From Haematococcus lacustris (Eukaryota > Chlorophyta > Chlorophyceae > Chlamydomonadales > Haematococcaceae), in NCBI GenBank assembly GCA_030144725.1, contig JASKMD010000026.1, positions 14,547,630 to 14,611,629 on the forward strand: a stretch of 64,000 bases of DNA, written 5' to 3'. This document shows, piece after piece, positions 1 to 9,858 of this stretch (the first letter of the stretch is position 1; the number at the start of each line of letters is the position of its first letter). The notes below the pieces were generated by a model. That model made no database searches and was not told where the DNA came from. It worked only from the letters and a program-made list of their open reading frames with translations. The position numbers and the translations under genes are program-made.

Positions 1-1100
1 GCTGCAGGACCCTACAGATCTACTGAGCTCGTTGGGGCTCCCCGCCAGGCTGTATGGGCATCATGACATTGCATATCACAATCGGCGGCCAACGCGAATC
101 AAAAGCTTGAATTTGGTTACTGGGAGTCACAACTGCCATATTCATGCAATGGTGCATGATGACTAGGGCGCGACCGAGTTGAGGCAACGGCAATGGGGCT
201 AGATTGTATTGAATTTGTTAGGGACCGATCAATTTTCATCATGCTTGATCATATTAGGTCATATTTTCCTTGCGCTTCGTGCCTGTCCTCACGGCAACCG
301 TGTGGGCCGGCGCGCTATTGCGCAATGGCGCACATCTTTCAACAACCTTCGCGAAGTCATGTATCATGAGCTTCTTTCTGTTGGAGTGTGCTGACCAGCA
401 CTGGCAGCAGCTTCCTCTGGAGGCAGAGTTACACCTCCCAGCCCTGTCTTGTCTTTCTGTCGCTGTGCCTTTGTTTGTGCACCTTGCTATGAAGTGCGTT
501 ACAGAAAGTCCCGAACCCCTAGAGTCAGGATGTCCCAACATGGGGTTGGTAATCTTCATGCAAGTACTCGCTACAAGTGCACCGATTTCGGTAGCGTTTG
601 TTGCATTGGCACCTGCGAATTACTCCGCATCTACTGGCAAGCGGCGAGTTAATCCTTGCATCGGAGCCCATGCCGGCGCAAGCGAGCGCGGACACACCTC
701 AGCTGCTCACTATCGGTTGTTCTAGTGGTGATGTAGCGGCACCAGTGATGCGAGCTCCGCCTGGCATCCAGCCAGAAGTACAATCTAAATTCAGCCCGCC
801 AGGCTTGCTCCGCGAGCCTTTCATTGCTGCAGGCGGTGTCGGAAGACCGTCGTGGGGCCAGTGATGACTGGACATTGCATCAAACGCGCAGGGTTATGTG
901 GGAGGTGCGTTCCTCTCTCACGCCAGTCACACAGAAAAGTACCTCCTTGCACAAATCGGCATGTTGTAAGCTGACCACTGTGACTTTTTAGAATATCGAG
1001 TCATTAAACTGTTCGTAACTCTACGACACAGCTGCTGGAAAAGAAAGCACGGCAGTTCATCAATCAGGCCCGCCGTAATTGACTTTGGCGTGACCCGACT
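1..1100. other. No gene seen; mosaic of dispersed repeats
   Basis: I see no convincing exon here. Three stretches recur elsewhere in the window. Bases 391-440 match 9306-9356 in direct orientation. Bases 463-523 match 47088-47150 in inverse orientation. Bases 535-650 match 35325-35437 in inverse orientation. The copies are diverged by roughly 10-25 percent and belong to different neighbours, so this looks like a pile-up of old repeat fragments. Confidence 0.6.
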
Positions 1101-1130
1101 CTGCCTTGCAGAGTTGACTAGCCTACTCCG

Positions 1131-1515
1131 ACCGCCTGGACCCTGCCCCCTCGCACCCCCTTGCAGCCCCACCACCTCCCAGCCCCCGCAGAAGCCTGCC
1201 AGCCCCTCCCACCCCCTCCCAGCCCCCTCACTGCCCCGCCACCCCCTCCCACCCCCTCCCACCCTCCTCCCAGCCCTCCCACCCCCCACCCATCCCACCT
1301 CCTCCCAGCCTCCCCACCCCCCACCCACCCCCTCCCACCTCCTCCCAGCCCCTCCCACCCCCCCCTAAGCCCCTCACTGCCCCGCCAACCCTTCCCACCC
1401 CCTCCCAGCCCCTCCCAGCCCCTCCCACCCCCTCCACCCCCTCCCACCCCCTCCCACCCCTTCCCACCCCCTCCCAGCCCCTCTCAACCCCGCCACCCCC
1501 ACCCCGCCCCCCTTG
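1131..1515. repeat. C-rich low-complexity tract
   Basis: Almost uninterrupted pyrimidine-rich sequence on the plus strand built from CCCCTCCCA and CCCCTCCCAGC variants. All frames are open because the tract lacks A/T-rich codons, so the long Pro-rich reading frames here are not evidence of a gene. It ends about 30 bases before the transposase-like gene. Confidence 0.9.
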
Positions 1516-1546
1516 GCCCTAGCAAGTCATTGCAAGACGCAAACCC

Positions 1547-4500
1547 ATGGGTCGGCATGGGTGGCAGCGTGCTCATCTTGCAGCACTTGTAAAGTCACCA
1601 AGGGCTGCTCATCTGCACAGTCCTAATGGCTTGAAAGCCACAGCAAGGAAGGCTGAGGCTATCGCAAAGGAGGTGCAGGCAGAGAATGAGCTGCTGATGA
1701 CCGAGGCTCAGTTGCTACATGCTATTGAGGAGGTCCTTGCTGCCAAAATGCACGACCTTGAGGAGAAGCACCAGCACCTACAGGCAGCACACAGGCAGCT
1801 GAGATTGGATAACGAGTCTCTTGAGGCAGTCATCGAGCAGTGCAACCTGGCTATTACAATTGCAAGGCGTGATGTGCACCGCCTAGAAGCACAACTGCGC
1901 AAGTTTCAGCGCCGCCCCCTACTAACCCGCAAGCAGAGGCAGCAACTGCAGATCTTGAAGCAGACAGGTGTTTCCATTGAGGTCCTGCGCCGGTGGGCTG
2001 ACAGCAACTGCAGCCGGCTTGACACCCATGGCAGACCTGGTGGCACAACAGTGCAGCCCACACCGAGGCCAAGCCCACCTGAGCCCACACCGGGGCCGAG
2101 CCCACCTGAGCCCTGTGACCCCTTCATCCCCACCCAAGAGGCCTCACCTGGACAGCCAGCAGCAAGGACAGCAGCATACACAGCTCAACAGTACCTCAGC
2201 ACAGCCAGGTTGATGTTGAAGACACAAGTCAGCCGTCGCCGGCTTTCCACATGCCGGCGGCTGTTCATCACAGAGCAGTGTGTGGTGGCCAACACTCACC
2301 GGCCTGGCGAGCGCACAACTGTGAGCCGGCAACTGCGAGTGGTCTACAAGTACCTGCGGCAAAGAACCCTAGGTAAGCTGGGCTGGGCTGGGCTGGGCTG
2401 GGCTGGGCTGGGCTGGGCTGGGCTGGGCTGGGCTGGGCTGGGCTGGGCTGGGCTGGGCTGAGCTGGGCTGGGCTGGGCTGGGCTGGGCTGGGCTGGGCTG
2501 GGCTGGGCTGGGCTGGGCTGGGCTGGGCTGGGCTGGGCTGGGCTGGGCTGGTCAACATGGGGGGTCACAGCGGAGTGATCGCACAGCTCAGTGATGTGCG
2601 CATGCCGTTGCAGAACACAGCCATCCGCGCACAGCCCTGCTACAGCCATGGCCTTCACAACACCCTCCTGGCAGGGTTGACAGCTCTAGGTGCCGGCATC
2701 AAGGCAGCAATTGAGGACATAGCCAGCCTCCTAGCTCAGCATTGGGGTGAGCTATCCTTGGCTAGGTCAAGTGCCAAGCCTGACACTCCTTGTGATACGC
2801 GGTGGGCTAGCTACACCACAGCTGCCGCATCGGTGATGCGTGTATGGCGGCTTGCCGGGGAGGCTGTGGCACGTGTGGTGGAGAGCCACAGGGAGCGGTC
2901 CCCACCCTGGGCGGTCACGCTTAGTGGCTACTTCAAGGACACCGACCTGCTGCTGAAGATTTGCGTGGTGGCGGTAGTGGGCAGTTCTTTGCTTCAGCCG
3001 GAGCTCCTGTGGGCAAGTCAGCATGATGGCTTGCATGCTTTTGAGTTGTACCGGCATGTTCAAGCTGTGCAGACCAGCCTGTCACAGACGTGGACCAACA
3101 GCTCTCAGCTCTTGTCAGACATGCAAGGCCAGCTGCAACACTTGGTGCCAGCTCAGCAGCGACAGCAACTGGAGCATCAGCTGCTCACCTACCTGCAGGT
3201 GCATTGCCAGGCCATGTCAAGCTACTACGAACAGCACGTCCAGATGCAGAATGCCCTGCCTGGCCTCTTTGCAGCTCTTGGCAGCTCTGACACTACAACG
3301 CGTTGGGAGGCCATGCAGAGATGATGCAGCGACAACAGAAAGACCAGCAGCAGCAGCAGGGAGTGGAGGGCCAGCAACAGAAGAGGACAGGGCAGCGGCT
3401 GCCAATGTGTGACCCTCGTGTGTGGGACGCGCATGGCACATGGGAGAAGCATAAAGAGCAAATCCGTGACTTGGCTGACATGCGCGCGCTGAGTGAGCAG
3501 GACCAGCAACAACTGCAAGCGCATCTGGAGGTGTATTACCTTGCCTGCCCAATCTCCAATGCCCCTGTGGAGTCCCTGCTGCAGCTACTCAAGCATGGGA
3601 CGGGCATGTTCATGGAGCTGCCAGCTCTGCTTGAGCTCATGTCCCTGCGTACCCACATCGATGCCATTGACGGCGTGGACGTGCTTGACTTTGCACAGCG
3701 GCTGCCAGAGCTACGCAAGGAAGTGCGGCGTGAGGAGGCAGCAGCAGCTATGGCCCGACGGATAGCAAAGGCGGAGATGAAAGCAGCAGCAGCAACTCAT
3801 AGAGTGGGACAGGTGGTGGTTGATGTGGGGGACCATGAGGGGCAGCATAGACTGTCTGCAGCATATGCTCTGACCTATGATGGGCGCGACTACAGCCACA
3901 CCACTGTCGAGGAGGCTGAGAAGCTATCTGTCAGGGAGCTGCAAGCTTACCTTCGCTTCCACCAGCAGGAGCTTATGAAGGGGTGGCTGAAGCCCAAGCT
4001 GAAGGGTCTTGTCATGGCCCATATCTGCAACACAGTAGCCGCCTTGCATGGCGATAAGCTGGAGGCAGCAACAGGTGCCGGTGCTGGTGCCGCCCCTGAC
4101 CTGCCCCCCCCTCGTGCTGCACCCCCCTGGCAGCAGCAGGCAGCTGGTGCTGGTGCTGCCCCTGGGCTGCCCACCCCTCGTGCTGCACCCCCCTGGCAGC
4201 AGCAGGCGGCTGGTGCTGGTGCTGCCCCTGGGCTGCCCCCCCCTCGTGCTGCACCCCCCTGGCAGCAGCAGGCGGCTGGTGCTGGTGCTGCCCCTGGGCT
4301 GCCCCCCCCTCGTGCTGCACCCCCCTGGCAGCAGCAGGCGGCTGGTGCTGGTGCTGCCCCTGGGCTGCCCCCCCCTCCTGCTGCACCCCCCTGGCAGCAG
4401 CAGGCAGCTGGTGCTGGTGCTGCCCCTGACCTGCCCCCCCCTCCTGCTGCACCCCCCTGGCAGCAGCAGGCAGCTGGTGCTGGTGCTGCCCCTGGGCTGC

Positions 4501-4925
4501 CCCCCCCTCCTGCTGCACCCCCCTGGCAGCAGCAGGCAGCTGGTGCTGGTGCTGCCCCTGACCTGCCCCCCCCTCCTGCTGCACCCCCCTGGCAGCAGCA
4601 GGCAGCTGGTGCTGGTGCTGCCCCTGGGCTGCCCACCCCTCCAGCTGAGCAGCAGGGGTCAGGGGTCAGGGCGGAGCTGGACACCAGCTCGACACGCAAG
4701 CGGAGGGCGGGCGGGAGGGACCGGACCCAACAAGTCGAGCAAGGTGACGTAGCAATGGCCTACACACCTTGTGTGGCCTCACAGAGTGGCCAGGTAGTAG
4801 GTACTACTCACGAAGCGGTCAAGCAATGCAGCAGCGTTGTATACTTCCGAGCATGGGTGGAGGGGCGTCGTTACATCGGTTTGGCGTGCCATGTGCATTG
4901 TTTTGACTGCGGCGACTGTCCCTGA
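1547..4925 (+). CDS. Degraded transposase-like gene (hAT-like features) with Gln-rich and Pro/Ala-repeat C-terminus
   Basis: Three coding blocks in three frames. Block 1 (1547-2372) begins at an ATG and encodes a coiled-coil-like segment rich in Glu, Gln and Leu, then a Pro-rich stretch. A candidate intron 2373-2620 (AG|GTAAG donor, AACACAG acceptor) holds the GGGCT satellite and joins block 2 in phase, giving a segment with HGLHN followed about 55 residues later by CDTRWASY; this spacing recalls the RNase H-fold region of hAT transposases (TRW). Block 2 runs to a TGA at 3324. Block 3 (open from 3291, stop 4925) is in another frame with no good splice pair, so a frameshift is likely. It has a poly-Gln stretch, a segment with [11 protein letters not shown] that faintly recalls the hAT dimerisation region, a SAP-like helix pair ([11 protein letters not shown]) and eight 22-residue Pro/Ala repeats. 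Function is inferred only; it may instead be a domesticated or unrelated protein. Confidence 0.45.
2373..2620 (+). repeat. (GGGCT)n satellite inside a putative intron
   Basis: About 34 copies of GGGCT lie at 2379-2550, with one GAGCT variant near 2460. The flanks give a strong 5' splice signal AG|GTAAG at 2372/2373 and an acceptor CAGAACACAG ending at 2620. These are the phases needed to connect the two reading frames. The satellite may therefore sit entirely within an intron of 248 bases. Confidence 0.55.
4078..4650 (+). repeat. 66-bp coding minisatellite, eight full copies plus a partial one
   Basis: The period is 66 bases (22 codons), each unit encoding a segment ending [14 protein letters not shown]. 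Units differ at a few codons (Gly/Asp, Arg/Pro, Thr/Pro), which shows in-frame maintenance. It lies in the C-terminal part of the transposase-like gene. Confidence 0.9.
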
Positions 4926-5815
4926 CTGTTTGCAGAGGCTACTGGGCCACGTCGGTCGCGGCGGTCGGTCGCGGCGAGGCCCGCATGAGCAAAACTGGCA
5001 TGCATTTGAATGTCAAGATTTGAGCCGCCTTAGCACTCAGCACACTGCACAATATTTAATGTTACAAGCTGCACCGCATAGCTGACAGAGTCCTCTATCC
5101 AGGGATGTGCGAATCATAAATAAAAACCACGTGGCTGAGACGCGGCGTCGTTTTGATTACCGGGGGTCGGTTTCCGATCATTTCCAGCCATTTTTTGAAA
5201 GTTGGGGTCGCCTGACCTAGAGTCAGACCCTCCCAACTCTGATAAAACCTTTTGCACAACCATGTCATGGTCATTCCGGCGCCGGGAACTGTGCGATTGG
5301 CGTAACACCGTGCGGCATGCGATGAACGCTTAGTCTGCTATACGCCCGTAATGCCAGGAACCCCGTAAACGAAAAAAGTGCGCCCACCAATCAGCCGGTC
5401 GCTCTCAAGACATCGCGCAGCGCAAGTGAGCTGTGGTAATCCTTCGCAATGGCGTAGTGGACTCTTTACGCTGTGAAGGCAAGTACAGCCGGCGATCCGC
5501 ATCCCTCCTGGCTTATCCAACCCGACATTGCTTTCTTTATGTAGGCGCGCATGTGGTCCCGCTTCTGTGGGGGCAAGGTCACATATGGTCCTAAAGCTTA
5601 GGCGTACCTCTCAGTTTGAGGTAAGGACTGTCATGAGTTAGCCTATGCAGCCTACACGCAGCTTGCTATGTTGCTTGTGGTGACCATATTGTATGAAGCA
5701 GAATGACCCGCTGCTGCTCCCACTTCAAGTGTAGATAAAGCAGACGTTACCAAACAGTTGTTCACCTCGTGCATAGCTACCCCCAACACCATGGTTGTCA
5801 ACTGTTGCAGGAGCC
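4926..5815. other. No gene seen; holds a dispersed repeat
   Basis: Short AT-richer spacer without a coherent reading frame. Bases about 5272-5465 are a dispersed repeat with an inverted copy at 20755-20935. Bases 5206-5245 match, inverted, the left flank (7885-7919) of the transposon at 7920, as if both were copies of the same older repeat. Confidence 0.6.
5272..5465 (+). repeat. Dispersed repeat, inverted copy at 20755-20935
   Basis: The sequence around GTGCGATTGGCG...ACCGTGCGGCATGCG and the later CATCGCGCAGCGCAAGTG recur in order on the opposite strand at 20755-20935, with about 75-80 percent identity by eye and small indels. The family is not recognised. Confidence 0.75.
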
Positions 5816-6203
5816 CCCGACAAGCCCCATGACAATCTCCCACGCCGCCACCACCACCACCACCTCCTAGCCTACCTCCACCTCCACCTCCTCACCCCAC
5901 CCCACCCCACCTTAGTACCCATATACTTCAACCCTCCCCTTCACCTCCCCTCTGACATCACCCCTATCCCTACCCTACCCAGCAGCAAAGAGCAAGCCCC
6001 CTCACCCTTCACCAACCTGCCGGTGAGTGGCTACAACGCAACATCGCTTGGCTTAACCCTGCCCTGTACCATGTGCCTACCACCACCAGTGCCCAGCCTG
6101 TGCACACCTAGTGCCTAGCCTGATCTACCTCACTTCCATGCCCCTTGGCTGCAGGTCTGTTGGGTCCCCTCCCCCTTCCCCTTCTCCAGCCCTTCTCCAG
6201 CCT

Positions 6204-6274
6204 TCCCCCAGCCCAGCCCAGCCCAGCCCAGCCCAGCCCTGCCCAGCCCAGCCCAGCCTAGCCCAGCCCAGCCC
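6204..6274. repeat. (CAGCC)n short satellite
   Basis: About a dozen CAGCC units with occasional substitutions, inside a C-rich region 5815-6300 that contains no convincing exon. Confidence 0.85.
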
Positions 6275-6375
6275 ACCACCTCCTAGCCTACCTCCACCTA
6301 CTGTATCTCTCAACCAACCTCAGGCAGCCACCTCATCACTCAGCTCCTGTCCCCTCCCTGCCCACCTCAAGCCTG

Positions 6376-6612
6376 ACTGCTGGCCCCCCTACGCCCTTGG
6401 CTGCTGACCCCCCTACGCCCCTGGCTGCTGGCCGCCCTACGCCCTTGGCTGCTGACCCCCCTACGCCCCTGGCTGCTGGCCCCCCTACGCCCTTGGCTGC
6501 TGACCCCCCTACGCCCTTGGCTGCTGACCCCCCTACGCCCTTGGCTGCTGACCCCCCTACGCCCTTGGCTGCTGACCCCCCTACGCCCTTGGCTGCTGGC
6601 CCCCCTACGCCC
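6376..6612. repeat. 24-bp minisatellite, about ten copies
   Basis: Unit of 24 bases, GGCTGCTGACCCCCCTACGC plus four bases, with C/T and A/G variants. One frame would read PTPLAADP repeats, but no start, splice context or flanking coding sequence supports translation. Confidence 0.85.
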
Positions 6613-7912
6613 GCCCAGATCCTAACACATGGCCAGGGGATGTTGCCTAAGGTCACTCTCCCTTTTAGTAGTTATGTGATGCCTGGTGCTTGCTTGTGTA
6701 GCTTGGTCAAGCTATGGCAGCCATGTGCCATATTGTGTCATATTGTGTTGCGCCATGAGGTGGTGCGATGTGGTGGCACGGCGGGGGAGTGCATTTGGAC
6801 GCTGCAGATGCCTGGGAAGGGTGCTTGCAGTCCTGCTAGCTGTTAGCCATCAAGTATGTGTTGCTCATCTATTGTACCCAACCAATGTGGTATGCACGTC
6901 GTGGCATGCATGACACAAATTGTCGTTAAAGCAAAGGCTCCTGCATGTTTACACATCCTTGGCTGCCCCCGCCTCCACTCCCTCTAACCATGCTAGTACA
7001 GGGACGTCTAACTGAGAGGGCAAGGGGGTTGGCAGTGGCACCTGGGCCACGGCATTCTGGTAGAGGCAGCGCATGCAAGTGGTCAACGTGGATGTGAAAA
7101 GTGGTGTTGCCAGGGGGCTTTGCTGTGGAGTGTAGAGGCCTTGTCTTGCCATGGGGTGCGAGTCGGGCCAGGTGGGAGGGCATGGTGAGCGAGGGAGTGC
7201 ATTTGGTATTAGCACCGTGGACCAAACCACATGTCTCGTTGGTGATGTCCGAAACAGCTTTAGCGACAGAACGAAGACTGTGCATCTGCACACATGCTCT
7301 AGATACAACGAATACGGGGCGTAGACAGCGAAACGAGCAGAAAAGGCTTGAGTATGAAGGGTCCCGCGGTCAGTTTGACTATCAGGCCAGATAGTCTACC
7401 GTAATCAAAGGTGAAGGGTGCACATAGTGTCTTGTTGAACCGCTAGAGCATACAACTACTCCGTCTTACGCGTGACAGCGCGAGCGACACAAATGACGAG
7501 TGAAAGCTAATCGATGCTAAGAAGTATGCAGCTGTCCTCATCGCAACATAAGTAGTGGTGTGGGTGCGTTAAAGAGGCATTTCAGCTTCTTAGGTTTCAA
7601 ACTCGTGATTTCGGCCATCGCAACACAAAGCGCGACTGCACACATACTTGAGTTTGCGTCATCACAGCATCATTTAGAAGGTCGAGGGTGGAGGAGGCGT
7701 GCATGGTGATATCTGCCCACAAAATGTATGCCAGGTTCACGCCCAGGTAGTGCATCATGTACACATTCGATAGAGCTTAGGACAGGCATCCCGTGTAGCC
7801 AAGCGAGTCCTCTACATACTGGTGTGCTTCGATGCTCAATCGGCAACCTGAGCGAGAAACAAACCTCGTGTAAAGGACACACCCTCTTTTCAAGAGAGTT
7901 GGGAGGCTCTGA
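6613..7912. other. No gene or repeat recognised
   Basis: 1.3 kb of mixed composition. The open frames are short, have random-like codon use and no splice-site support. The right end (7885-7912) is the target-site flank of the transposon at 7920. Confidence 0.5.
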
Positions 7913-7919
7913 CCTAGAG

Positions 7920-8045
7920 GTCACCCCGGCCATTGGACCCGCCAATCCGTGCCAGGCCTGCGCATCGCACCACGCGCTAGTTGAGGGTAGCTAAGGCTAT
8001 CGCGGTAAGTCACGCGCGCTAAAACTCGCGTTTTGCACTGAAGCC
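7920..8045 (+). repeat. Left terminal inverted repeat
   Basis: Matches the reverse complement of 9115-9240 from the outer tip to about AAGCC at 8045. The motif CTCGCGTTTT and the stretch GGCCTGGCACGGATTGG (in reverse) are shared. Confidence 0.85.
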
Positions 8046-9114
8046 TTGTCCCAGCCTTCGCCCGTTCAAAAAGTGAGATAGCGCAAACAAGCAGCGACCC
8101 ACCCACAAGAGCAGGGTGGCGAGTTGCTCCGTTGCGTCCGTAGCTAAGTTCGCACTAATGTGGCAGGCTCGTAGTGCGCCGTATGCCATCGCAGTGCGCC
8201 ATGCTACCTCGCTACGCCACTACACCGCGAGACTGAGTCACGGCACGCTTCGCTCAAGTCGGTGCAAGTCGGGTGCATGGCACTGTTATTTGTTTCGACT
8301 CTATTGGCTCAGTTTCTCTATTGGCCCAGTCTCTCTATTGGCTCGGTTTGTGCTATACTGGCTCATTTGCCGCTGCTGGATTTAATCGAAGGTGCTTGGC
8401 CTTACATGTCATCTGCCCCGTTCCCGCCACAATTTAGAATTTTGCCACTGCCACTGCCGCTGCTTCGCAGTTTAGCACGTCTCGCATGTTCGCGTGCAAG
8501 GGCAGCGCGGCGTCGGGGTCCAGGAGGGCTGGTCACATTTTTCGGTATCAACTTCGCGCACAGTGCGAGAATTGCAGCGATGTGGGCGCCTAGCGACTAC
8601 ACAGGTTCCAACCCGTCGGGGATACCCCCGAGGACGCCGCCAATCGCCCCCTGTGATGAGCTCGCCCCATGCCACATTCACCCTCTGTCACATGTTGTCA
8701 TTGATGGATGGTGATGGAGCATGTCTTAGACCGCATCCCGGAATATAGACCCGCCCAGCTATTAATGAAAGGTGGAAGCACGTGGAAAGGACCACTGGCC
8801 GAAATGTTTATGGTCTTGACAGAAGCCCCGAAATGATGGGGTCTAGGCTTCAGCAGAGTGCACGGTAGCGAAACAAAGTCCACGCACGGTGCTGCTGACA
8901 CCTCAGTGAGATGCTCTGCTTGCTTGGAGGCAGGGTTAGTCAGGTCTCGCGCCAGGTGTCAGGAAGGGCCCGGGCCATGAGGGGTCCCGACCCAACCCAG
9001 GGAATCTTGCGCTCCGACCTGCGACCCACGTACGGTCGCACCCCGTTGAGCCCCAGGTTGCAGCGAGCGACCATGTTCACAGTCCGCGGGAATGGCGGGC
9101 GGAGCTATCTGGGA

Positions 9115-9240
9115 GGCTTCAGTCTAAAACGCGAGTTTCAGCGCGAGTGAGTTACCGCGATAGCCTCAGCTACCCTTCACTAGCACGTGGTGCGATGCGC
9201 AGGCCTGGCACGGATTGGCGGGACCAACGGCCGGGGTGAC
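9115..9240 (-). repeat. Right terminal inverted repeat
   Basis: Partner of 7920-8045. It ends GGCCGGGGTGAC and is followed directly by the second CTAGAG. Confidence 0.85.
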
Positions 9241-9246
9241 CTAGAG

Positions 9247-9858
9247 GGAAAGGGCGGCCTAGGCGGTGTAAGCCACATCATCATCATCATCACCATCATC
9301 TGTCGCTGTGCGCTGACCAGCACTGGCAGCAGCTGCCTTTGGAGACAGTGTTACACCTGAGTCAGGTACCTGCATCGCGCTGTTCTTGCCTTCAGGCTGT
9401 ACAACACCTCCATGTCATCAGTTCATCATCTGTCATACCATCATCATCCTTTACTTGCCACTCCAATAGCAAATTGCACTGCCCCACACAAGTAATCCAA
9501 ACTTTGGAAGCATGGACTGGCAGGCGGCCTAGCGCTTGACAAGTTGGAGAATATGCACTCAACCTTAGCCCACCAACCCAACCCATCCCAACCCTTGCAA
9601 TACAACCCTTTCTCAATGCATAGCCACGAGCCACAAATGCTCAGTCCCCACTCAGTCAAGTCGCACCGCGCACACTTGGCTAGGTTTTGGGCCAGCAAAA
9701 GCAGTTGGGCACAGTTGCTGATGTTTCCATATCCTGCCCTATGTCATGACCAGGGCAGCAGACGACGGCCCGTATGAAAAAGTAAAATGTGGTTTTCTAC
9801 AGAGGCAGGGAAGTTGCCCAGCAGGTAGGGTGGGTCGAGCTCAGCCGTGTCAGGAGGG
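9247..9858. other. No gene seen; spacer with short repeats and probable 3' flank of the minus-strand gene
   Basis: Contains an (ATC)n run at 9276-9300 and a second copy (9306-9356) of the repeat found at 391-440. The minus-strand gene at 9859-18288 ends just to the right, so its 3' untranslated region should lie here. I see no clear TGTAA-type polyadenylation signal near the stop. Confidence 0.45.

Larger units (their letters stand above)
7920..9240. mobile_element. Non-autonomous DNA transposon with 125-bp terminal inverted repeats and 6-bp target duplication
   Basis: Left terminus 7920-8045 and right terminus 9115-9240 are inverted copies over about 125 bases with about 90 percent identity, starting GTCACCCCGGCCATTGG. 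The element is flanked by CTAGAG on both sides (7914-7919 and 9241-9246). Because GGTGACCTAGAGGTCACC is itself palindromic, the duplicated stretch can be read as 6 to 8 bases or slightly more. The 1.1 kb interior has no transposase-like frame. The first 16 or so bases of the inverted repeat resemble the ends of the element at 42615-44387 (GTCACCCCCGCCATTGG), so both probably used the same transposase source. Superfamily is not assigned. Confidence 0.85.

Noticed and set aside
6376..6612. 24-bp repeats considered as a CRISPR-like array
   Set aside because: Units are contiguous without unique spacers; it is a minisatellite in a eukaryotic genome.
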